Shown here: one piece after another, positions 55,665 through 64,000 of the stretch | Layout: the number at the start of each line of letters is the position of its first letter | Numbering within the stretch: position 1 is the first letter of the stretch | DNA from: Pholis gunnellus | Lineage: Eukaryota; Chordata; Actinopteri; Perciformes; Pholidae | Length of the DNA stretch: 64,000 nt | NCBI GenBank assembly: GCA_910591455.2 | Contig: OU342806.1 | Span: 25,380,922 to 25,444,921, forward strand | Direction: 5' to 3' | The notes under the pieces: generated by a model | Seen by the model: only the letters and a program-made list of their open reading frames with translations | Told to the model about the DNA's origin: nothing | Databases searched by the model: none | Made by a program: the position numbers and the translations under genes

Positions 55665-57274
55665 AGTTGGAGTTACAGTTTTGCCTCATTTTTTTGTGCC
55701 CAAAGGTTTAGTTTGCCATACACAAACTAAATATCGTAGTTTCTTGTGTCTAAATTAAAATTAGAATGAAATAAAGCAGGATAAAGGCAGTTGTCAGGGC
55801 CTACCACCAATAGCTCATGTGGCCATGCTCTCTCCGGAAGTCCCCCCATGAGGTCCATTCCTTCCTCCTGGCTTTAGACGGTAAAGTCCAGGGCTCCCTT
55901 TACAATGACATCAATGTTAAAAGTCTTTCTTGTCCCAATGTAGAGTAGCAGGGGCCTTAAGGGGAGAATGGGAGGGAACAGACAACGTCACCTTGGGAAT
56001 TGCACCCCAGGAAAAACAGACGTATGAACCATAGATAAACTCTAAAACCACAACACAACCTTAAATCTTCTAAAATGTCCTGTCCGGGAATGAACTAAGT
56101 GAAATTGGGAATCTAAGTTGAGGCCACTGTGGGCAGACTACACTGAGGAGTGCCCAGTGGTGCTACTGCTTACTTACCTCAGGCGCAACTCAGCAATCCT
56201 CACAGCAGTCTACACTTGTATCAAAGTGCTTGTACATGCTTTCATTAGGTGTAGGGACCTTATCATGGGTGCCTAACTTCCCAACAATGGCACTGTACTT
56301 CCCTGAATGAAACATAAACTAATACAACAACAATCACAAACAAACAAACCCAGTTGGTTGAACAATCTAACTAAAACAAAACAACAAAGAGCAAAAGAAC
56401 AGTGGCAAAACAGCAGCAGGTGAACCACCTCTGATAAGGGCTATTAACACATGGGCAGGATAACAATGGGATTCCAAAACAATATTTTCAGCCAACATTT
56501 CAGACAGGAGCTGTAACACCAAACACTACCAGCCACGACAGAGATAGAGGACAGGCCAAAAAGAATGGGCCTAGGCCAACGGGTGCCTTTTATAACCTGG
56601 CCCTGATCAAGTAATTGGCTTGGGGCTGCGTTCACCAATACTACACCCTATGCTGCATTCACTGGCACGACAGCGAGATTCTTAAAACAAAAAAAAGATG
56701 ATCCATTGTTGAGGTATCCACCATGAATGTCCGAGACACACTACACCCTAAGAAATCTCTCTATTTTGCTATTAGAATAATTGATACACCATTTGATTCA
56801 TTGATTTATTGAAATTATGGATTAAATAAATACGTGCAACAAGGTGAAATTGCTGAGGAGCGAGAGGCCAGACCCCAAAAAGCGTTAAGGCAGCATCCTG
56901 TGGTTTGAGCATCCGGCTGATTCTTACAAGTCTTTGAGGCACATTATAGTTTCACACCTAACTAGCATATAGGAAACATAGCCCCTCTTTACTTTTCATC
57001 GTCTATGATGAGTTACGATCTATTATTTATTATCGAGCTAAAAGTGTTATATTTCCAGATATCAATATACTTGTTGCATATAATCCTATATTGCTTAGAG
57101 ACGGTTCAATTATTAAATTGCTTTAATGTGTTTCTATCATTTATCAAAATGTAGTCATGCGTGCTTTTAATGTTGACTGTATGTTAAAGCTAATGAAATA
57201 AGTGAACTTTGAATTAAACTCACTCTGACAGTGAGGGAACATCCTGTTCAGCGAGAGCTATGCAGACACCTACA
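55665..57274. other. Gene-free stretch
   Basis: No recognisable element or gene. The 55.8-56.7 kb part is of moderate GC and could be old repeat; the 64-codon minus frame at 56444-56638 has no domain. Confidence 0.4.
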
Positions 57275-57299
57275 GGGGGGGGGGGGGGGGGGGGGGGGG
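57275..57299 (+). repeat. Poly(G) tract of 25
   Basis: Twenty-five uninterrupted G, then CGCGAGC. Long G runs are rare in vertebrate DNA and can form G-quadruplexes. Its exact length is unreliable in any sequencing technology. Confidence 0.9.
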
Positions 57300-59481
57300 C
57301 GCGAGCAGAAAAGCGTTAAGCTTAAAAATTAGGTATGTCAGAAGGGATAAGACTATGAGAACGGTTTTTTCCATTGATATAAGAATGATCTGTGGTGCTT
57401 CTCTGCTGTTAAATGCAGAAGTCAAATTTCGTAAATGTGTATATGTATATGACAATAAAATACTAACTTTAATTAACTTTAACTTTTACCTTATATGGAC
57501 CCAGAGGTTGCAGAAAGCGCCAAGGAGAAGGGTACAAATAGGAGGAGACAACTAAGGTTCGAGGGGTTTTGGTCTTTTTTGAGAACTTGGTACATTTGAC
57601 ATTTTGTATGATCTTTTATCTCATTTTTATTATTCATTTTTTGTAACCTTTTCTAAATTTTTTGTAAAAAACAAATAAAACTGGTTTGTATTTTGTGCAT
57701 TCCAACCAAAGTCCTGTGTTGCTCATCTCTAATGGGGCCTTCAGAGTCTCCTCAAGGTAAGGGTGCTCTTCCCCTGGGATAGGCTGACAGTAGTACATTT
57801 ATTGGACATGTAATCTGAATGACATTCCTGTTACAAGGTAAGATTAAGATGGTGTTGTTCATCATTGTTGTGATTTACTAACTTAAATGGCTCAGATTGA
57901 TTTTGAAGCTCTGCTTATGTATGATATCTGATGTTGCAGTGTGATTATAATGCTTAGACATTAGCTGAGGTGTATTAGGAAACAGTAAGGGTCAGATTGG
58001 CATCTAAATTAGGGGTGTTAGGGCCAGGGTCCTGAAGCTGCCCTTATTAACCGAGCGAGGGTCCCAACCACACGGGGTTCCTCCTCCAGCGGTGGCCCTT
58101 TAGAGCTTGTTCACCCCGGAGTACATCCAGTCCTCCCACACCTATTGCACACACACACCTAAATCCCTTGATATCCGGCTGTCGGGGGGGACCGACGTTT
58201 TTAGCCTGAAGTAAGTGATACGACAGTGACTAGTGTTATTAAGTTATCCTGGCTCTTGCCTCCCTAAGCAGGCTAAGACAGTCTTGCGTGTATATTTTGG
58301 GAGGTGCGTTCGTTACCTAGGTCAGAGGTTATTGAACAAGCCGTCTTCCAGCGCTTCACTCGCACTGGGAGGGGGTATCGGTTATGCAGCTAGGCTGTTC
58401 ACCTTTTCACCATCTTCCTTATCACTTTTATTTACTTTGTTTTGATGAGTTCTTTGAACTGCTCTATTTCATCAACAAATATCTCCTGTAAATCTGAATG
58501 GTATTTCAAATTAAGGACTGTAGCTGCTGAACATGCTATTCAGTGCATTGGGATTCATAGCTCCGGTTGAGTTCTGCAACAGGTTTATCAGCGAAGTCCC
58601 TTCTCCTCCTGTTACCACAAAAAAAATCAGAGAATGCAAAACACAACACACATTTAAAGGTGAGTAGAGTAGCCATTAGCAGGGTACAGATTCATTGTTG
58701 ATAAGTTAGGTAAGAAAACTTTGTTAAGAAGGTTCTCTTTTGATGCTTGTATTGCTGTTTAGTTCCTGAAAAGTTAGCCTTCCGATACTGGGATTGAATC
58801 AGTCTTTTCCTAACCCCAACAGTCCACTGCTTATTTGTTTATCACCAGTGTCCCAGGTGTGTGCTAATGAATGCAGACACTGCAGGTGCTCCTGAGGCTA
58901 GGACAGCTTGTTGGTTTCTGTATCAGCGTCTGTTGATGTCCCCGGGAAGGGATCTTCTGCAACTGTCACGGTCAGGATTTCAGGGTATGATTCTGAGGCT
59001 CCAGTGTCATCTAGTGTGGGAGTTAACAAAAGCACCAATGTAGACAAGAAAGTAAAACTATCTATTATCTAAGGCTAGCCTGCTAGGCTTGAGTTATAGA
59101 TAATCTGTGTCAGCCTAGAACTAGCTAGTTACCAGCTTCGTTAAAGATCAAATTCATAACTAACTTTAAACAGCCCCTCCAACCTAATACCTAGCCTGCT
59201 AGATACTTTGGGCGAACCTGTGGAAGCAGCTGTGCGACTAGTACTCACACTTTTCTTGAGCGTGTCCATAAAGTCACCCATCATGCTGCTCAGATCAGTC
59301 TTTGTCTTCCTCTCCCTTCGGTTTTCTACTGCCTTTGGGTTATAGTCAGAACGGACAAACCAAACACTTGCTCTAGAGCAGGTAAAAGGTACAAACAAAG
59401 GTACAGATTAGGGTTGAGGTTTGATCGGCTGGAAATTAAGGAGAAAAGACATTGATGATCTGGCAAATCATTGGGGAAAAA
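57300..59481. other. Gene-free stretch with possible 3'-end-like segment
   Basis: At 57.48-57.76 kb a T-rich segment with AATAAAACTGG (about 57674) and a following GT-rich stretch resembles a poly(A) site, from an LTR or a processed sequence. Frames at 58233-58445 (plus), 58861-59043 (plus) and 59141-59583 (minus) have no recognised domain. Confidence 0.4.
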
Positions 59482-59516
59482 GGGATGGTATGAATACACT
59501 GTATTCATACCATCCC
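59482..59516. repeat. Perfect inverted repeat, 16-bp arms, 3-bp loop
   Basis: GGGATGGTATGAATAC, ACT, GTATTCATACCATCCC. Flanks do not pair. Confidence 0.97.
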
Positions 59517-60591
59517 CTGTATTCAATACAGACAGGGTGATTGGGGAATGGGAAACAAGTGACCAGGTGGATGTGGGAGTCAAGTGAGAGTAGGACAGGT
59601 GAGAAAGGATGAGAACATCTGGAAAGCTTACCAGAGATGCAAGGGCCTGTGAATGTGGGAATGACCCTGAAAGGAGGGACAGAGAAGCAAAATGGGGAAA
59701 ATGGGAGCGTGGGTTAAGACTTTGTTGTGTTTTTATAATGGTATTCTAATGTTCTGCCTCGTAAATAGAGGAAATATTAGGATATATAGAGGATTGTTTC
59801 TAAAACCACAACCTTTTTTTAATGCTGGAGTTGAAGATGTTTTTTGTAGATTTTTGTTCCCCTCTGACCTACTTTTCCACCAAGAGAGATTTCTCTATAA
59901 ACCATATATTAAAGTGTTGGCCAGGACAGTTTGGGGGCATCGGACAAGGTTTTACATAGAATTTTTTCAATCTTCTTTTTTTCTTCCTTTTCACCAGACT
60001 GCAAGGGTTGTAGGGAGGTAGTATATTACTCTGGGAGAGATTTTGGATAGACTGCTTCTTTCTCTCTCAAGCAGCCTCTTTCATTTTCACACCAATGGCA
60101 GAGCAAGTGATTTGCCTAGTGGCTATCATCTTGGAGAGGCATATGGAAGCAATGGCACAGAATGACGACAGAGATCAGCTGAGGCAGAGAGAGGAAGAGA
60201 GGGAAAGGAATAGCAAAAAAGTGAGAGTGATGAAGTTCGTGATAATATAATCTGGCAAATTGCTTAATAAAAATGTACTGCAAATAGGCCAGAATTACAT
60301 AAACTAATCTATGCATTTTATTTCTGGATGTTTTTATATCACATTATTACATTATCTCTCAGAATCATAAAGGATGTATCTTCTTACCTTCATGTTTTCC
60401 TGATATTGAGAGTTAAAAAAATAAGACAAATTATTCTAATCCTTTTGAATTACGTCAAATTTAGGATTTAAATTCCCTCCAGTAAGCAGTGATGCAGCTA
60501 ACATTTCTAGGGCTTTTATTGTGAAAGGATAGGATGGAAAGTGTGAAGCTGTAATGCGCTGCCGTTGACAATGTCTGAAGTGTAACAAAGA
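59517..60591. other. Gene-free stretch
   Basis: A 109-codon plus-strand frame at 59692-60021 is Phe-rich and without known domain. Nothing firm. Confidence 0.45.
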
Positions 60592-60637
60592 GGCTCCATA
60601 GTCTGGCCCACATTGGTTCAGACTATGGAGCCCCTTT
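60587..60637. repeat. Near-perfect inverted repeat, 19-bp arms with one mismatch, 13-bp loop
   Basis: Perfect core arms 60592-60605 (GGCTCCATAGTCTG) and 60619-60632, extended outward by four further pairs beyond a single A-C mismatch. Loop GGCCCACATTGGT. Confidence 0.95.
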
Positions 60638-60782
60638 ATTATTATTTTTGTAAATATAGGTACAATTCATAACCCTCAGCTAACAGCTTAATCTTGGACC
60701 CGAGCGAGCCCCATTTGGGGTTCAGAGCGAGACATTTAATCGTAGAGAGCGTCGTAGAAATCAAAGTTCATAAAGAAATACA

Positions 60783-60800
60783 TTTTTTTTTTTTTTTTTT
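60783..60800. repeat. Poly(T) tract of 18
   Basis: Eighteen T. No LINE or processed transcript sequence beside it could be recognised on the minus strand. Confidence 0.9.
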
Positions 60801-62239
60801 AAAGTCTCATCAACTTAATCATGTAAACCATTTTACACACTGCAAACACCATTATAAACTATTCTACTAACTAACTAAGAAGATTCGCCACAATACCATG
60901 TATTTTACGCTACCACCGGCGATCTAAGAACTCGGAAAATGCTTCCAAAATGCGGCCATTGCATCCCGCCCGGACAAATAACACATCAGGAAGCACGAGC
61001 AGTTCACACAGATTCCAGCGATAACATTCACATTTCTCTCAATGAAAGCATTAAAAAGTTACATCGAAGAAGCCACCACAAAGCACAACGCCAAAACTGC
61101 CAATATTAGAACTGCACCATACCTTGAGACGGTTTTCAGGGCGAAAACGGAGAAATCCGAAATAATTCCATATGAGAGATGTGTTCTTTAGCTCACTGTG
61201 AGTGTCTGGAACCTAAAATGGCAATTTTCTGTTCATCTGAGCCAAAATGGTGGTCAACATGCTGGCCGGCGAATCATATAGGGACTGGGGGGGTTGAGCG
61301 GCACGGTTTTGGAGTTTTAGTCACTGAAAATTCTGTCAATCACTTCATGGAACATACGGGTGTGTTTGAAATAACCACCCGGTTCGAAAGAGTGGTCACA
61401 TGCTAAGATCCGCCCACCATAGGCTTATCAAGGGCTCCATACACACAGACTGAGACGAGGAAATTGCATGGAGGAGAGATATGATGACCCCCAGAGAGGT
61501 CAAAATGGCTCAAAATGATGCCAAACAGCTCTGTTATGATAGATTGTACAATATGAGTGTTAAACAAAGTGAAATATGGTGAAATATATAGTTATATAGT
61601 ATATAAAAGTACAATGGAACACCTGGTTCGAAAATGAGAATTTGGCGTGTTTTTTCGTACAAAAACTTCTATAAATTGGGTTTGCTTCACTTTATTTACA
61701 CCAATTCTTTTTGTGAGGCACCTGCACCGTGTTTGCTATGAATTGTGAATGTTTTTAGGCTAGCCAGGGCCTCAAAATATTACAGTGCTTTTTCTTCAGG
61801 CCTTAACACTTGTATTTGGTGCTGCCCAGTTGTGATCCGATCACCTGAGCCGCATGTTAATGCCAGGTATAAACAGGTGTCCAGGGTGTGCACATTACTT
61901 ATTTTAAACAGTCCCACAATGCAAAGCATTGTATTTCATAGATGCCAGAATCACTGTTGTGGGACTCTACAGCTGTCAGTGGAGATGCAAAATGATGATG
62001 ATGACTATTAGTAGGTATCTGGAATCCCATTTCTCTGCTCACTGTAGAGTAACTATTACACCAAAGGGATTATCATGTGGACACCATGAAAAAGTGTATC
62101 AAAGTTCATAGCTATCAATGAAAAGAGACAGGCGCTAAAACAGAGCGTCTTAGATTTATTTTTTAACATTAAAGCATGTGAACATGTTCAAAATACAAGT
62201 ATGAACTTGAAAAATTGTACTTGCATTACTTAAGTGTAC
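60801..62239. other. Gene-free stretch, part probably old repeat
   Basis: The 60.96-61.46 kb and 61.68-61.90 kb parts look like interspersed repeats (TGTGATCCGATCACCTGAG at about 61831) but I cannot classify them. Frames at 61179-61406 and 61745-62011 have no known domain. Confidence 0.4.
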
Positions 62240-62860
62240 TGTTCTTAATTACTCTCTGTGAGGGACCAGAGTACGTGTTCTGCTCAGACCTAATGTCGAC
62301 TCTGTTTCCGGTATTGGGCTTTGCAGTCAGCTCTTCATCATACTCTTCCTCCCAGGAACAGACCAGCGTGTTGTATTTTGGACAGGTTTAATATTAAGAA
62401 GTGTGAAACTACAAAACAGGCAAAAAATATACAAGCACATATTAAATGCTGTACAGTGATACAAAATAATGGAAACATACATTGCTGTGCCATCTACCTA
62501 TATTCAATCAGTTACATGTTGCACATGTCATCAAACTCTTTCTACTTCCAACAAACTAACAAAATAAACCCTCAGAAATACCTAAAGCTATGAAAGTAAA
62601 TCATACTCACTGACATTGCCACTGCAGGGCCAGCAAATGCAGGATGGATAAAGATAATAAAGTCACTCTAGTACAACAGAGCCATCTTGTCACAAAACCA
62701 GGATAAGGAATAAAACACTACTTCCTGTGAACACTGCATCATCTACACTTAACACTAGGCGATAGTATTTGCAGTGTGGGCGAAAACTGGCGAAAAAACT
62801 TAACACCATAACTTAACACTAGGTGGTAGTAATTGCTTCAAATAAAATACAGTTATTACA
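62240..62860 (-). repeat. 3' LTR of BEL/Pao element
   Basis: Sense strand starts TGTAATAACTGTATTTTATT. It contains ATTAAACCTG, a possible poly(A) signal, at about 62388 on the sense strand. Two related GGTGTTAAGTT and CTAGTGTTAAG units near the start (about 62750-62825) are a local duplication. The end near 62240 is uncertain; an alternative is near 62261. Confidence 0.65.
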
Positions 62861-63790
62861 CTCCCCGCCTGGCATCAGTGGTGATGCCAACCAATCATCT
62901 AGTCTTCTGGAGAGATAAGGAGTATACACTCTGTGATAGGTCTGAAGAAGTTTTTGATTACTTTGTTTCTGACTACTCTACTTTTCGGACAAGTCCATCT
63001 TCACTTGGTAGAGCCTTCACAATAAAACCCATCGGCCATTCATTCGTTTTTGCTAGATTAGTCCTTCATCAGAACAACATCTCCCTCCTTAAGGTTTGGC
63101 CGGTTGTGAAACCATTTCTGGCGGCTTTGGAGCGTGCTCAGGTACTCTTTCCGGCATCAAGCCCAAAAGATGTCAGCCAAGACCTGAACTCTCTTCCACT
63201 GGTGTTGGAACATATCACTCTTGGTGAAATCTCCAGGAGGAACTTCAGGGACCCCTTTTTTCTGAGTGATAAGAGTAGAAGGGGTCAAAATGAAAGTTGC
63301 TTCTGGGTCGCCAGAGACAGGCACGAGTGGACTTGTATTGAGGATAGCTGAAACCTCTGCCATCAGAGTTGTAAGGACTTCGTGGGTCCACTTTGGATTT
63401 CCAGCTTGTAGGAGCATGGAATCTAGGATACGTCGTGCTATCCCAATCATTCTCTCCCACACACCACCCATGTGGGATGAGTGGGGTGGGTTGAAAACCC
63501 ACTGACATCGCTGGCTGAGCAGGTAGTCCTCAACACTAGCCTCTCCTGGGTGCAGATGGTCCAACTTCAGCTCCTTGGATGCACCGACAAAATTTGTTCC
63601 ACAGTTTGACTTCAGTTGTTTTGCAGGTCCTCTAATAGCAAAGAATCTGTGGAGGGGCGTTGATGAAACTGGAGGAATTCATACTCTCTATCACCTCAAT
63701 GTGGACTGCTCTCATTGACAGGCAAGTGAACAGAACAGCCCATCTCTTACTGTAGGCTTGACCACCTCTGGTGCGGCGTGCAGCTACTGC
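62861..63790 (-). pseudogene. BEL/Pao integrase, truncated and catalytically altered
   Basis: Minus-strand pieces in order: AARRTRGGQAYSKRWAVLFT, CLSMRAVHIEVIESMNSSSF, RGPAKQLKSNCGTNFVGASK, LLSQRCQWVFNPPHSSHMGG, VWERMIGIARRILDSMLLQA (catalytic Glu), LTTLMAEVSAILNTSPLVPV, PPGDFTKSDMFQHQWKRVQ and, further on, LQSRQKWFHNRPNLKEGDVV, LMKD. This is the C-terminal two thirds of BEL/Pao integrase including the DUF-like tail. The first catalytic Asp is deleted and the second is Asn (SNCGTNF where SDCGTNF is usual). The frame breaks near 63.63 kb and again in the tail. The plus-strand frame 62833-63351 is a shadow. Confidence 0.9.
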
Positions 63791-63881
63791 ACAGTGTGGG
63801 CGAAAACTGGCGATAAAACGTAACATCTTAATTTAACACTAGATGGTAGTAATTGATTCAAATAAAATACAAGTCATTACA
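63791..63881 (-). repeat. 5' LTR remnant of BEL/Pao element
   Basis: Matches 62771-62860 with scattered differences (shared CAGTGTGGGCGAAAACTGGC and GTAGTAATTG, CAAATAAAATACA). Only the first 90 bases of the LTR remain before the deletion junction with integrase. Confidence 0.85.
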
Positions 63882-63885
63882 GTAT

Positions 63886-64000
63886 GCATAAAGCTGGGAG
63901 AGCAGGTAAAGTGAGAAAAATAGGGATTTTATTCACTCAAAGTTACAGTATGGGTAACAAAACCAAGCCAAAGTGACAAATCACAATAACTATATAAACT
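63886..64000. other. Right-edge gene-free sequence
   Basis: Short AT-rich end of window, nothing recognised. Confidence 0.5.

Larger units (their letters stand above)
62240..63881 (-). mobile_element. Degenerate BEL/Pao LTR retrotransposon, antisense
   Basis: On the minus strand: a 90-bp remnant of the 5' LTR (63881-63791), the C-terminal half of integrase (63790-62861), a purine tract AGGCGGGGAG, and a 3' LTR (62860 to about 62240). Both LTR copies start TGTAAT and share GCCAGTTTTCGCCCACACTG. Flanks GTAC (62236-62239) and GTAT (63882-63885) may be a decayed 4-bp target duplication, so the left limit is tentative. One large deletion removed most of the 5' LTR, gag, protease, RT and the start of integrase. 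Confidence 0.85.

Noticed and set aside
59692..60021. 109-codon Phe-rich frame as a small membrane protein
   Set aside because: No signal peptide pattern I trust, T-rich base composition explains the Phe content.
62833..63351. 172-codon plus-strand frame as a gene
   Set aside because: It lies antisense to BEL/Pao integrase, whose motifs are clear on the minus strand.
1..64000. CRISPR arrays, bacterial operons, rRNA genes
   Set aside because: No regularly spaced repeats or rRNA-like blocks; everything indicates vertebrate nuclear DNA.

Overview
The window looks like teleost fish genomic DNA. It is AT-rich, with long TG/AC microsatellites and fish-typical repeats: a Rex3 retrotransposon (RTE clade), Tx1- and L1-type ORF1 fragments, L2/CR1-group LINE pieces, a chromodomain Ty3/gypsy element, a BEL/Pao element, a Tc1 transposon and several hAT elements. 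I found no convincing host protein-coding exon, no tRNA or rRNA gene and no CRISPR array. I read it as intergenic or intronic vertebrate DNA with a dense load of decayed transposons. Nearly every protein-like reading frame I could recognise belongs to a mobile element, and nearly all carry stops, frameshifts or deletions.

Layout. 0-12.6 kb: a LINE 3' end at the left edge, microsatellites, a dispersed repeat at 1.9-2.6 kb, two short repeats sharing one head (7.4 and 9.4 kb), an LTR-like block (8.2-8.6 kb) and two perfect inverted repeats (11.9 and 12.2 kb). 12.6-30 kb: mostly non-coding, with a LINE C-terminus (15.2 kb), a repeat block (20.3-20.8 kb), hAT copies (21.9, 22.6 and 25.65 kb, the last retaining a BED zinc finger) and an antisense RTE C-terminus (27.6 kb). 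30-42 kb: the densest part, with an antisense gypsy chromovirus (31.27-35.40 kb), a Tc1 transposon with long inverted ends (35.86-37.45 kb), an L2 fragment joined to a second Tc1 end (40.3-41.1 kb), and a solo LTR with an exact 5-bp target duplication (41.31-41.97 kb). 42-52.3 kb: gene-free sequence, an antisense LINE RT piece (46 kb), Rex3 (49.3-49.9 kb), and Tx1 ORF1 meeting an antisense L2 endonuclease (50.4-52.1 kb). 52-64 kb: a hAT with an exact 8-bp duplication (53.4-54.1 kb), an antisense L1 ORF1 (55.1-55.7 kb), a 25-base G run (57.28 kb), two more inverted repeats (59.5 and 60.6 kb) and an antisense BEL/Pao remnant (62.2-63.9 kb).

The genes do not form a working system. I found no new enzymatic system. 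The observations most worth a second look are the set of unrelated, near-perfect, short-loop inverted repeats scattered through ordinary sequence (template-switch signature), three independent catalytic Asp-to-Asn losses that all fit CpG decay, a dispersed repeat head carried by two different tails, and some complex gene-free blocks that could be conserved non-coding elements. Repeat class names rest on protein or motif recognition by eye; species and host-gene context cannot be told from this sequence alone.
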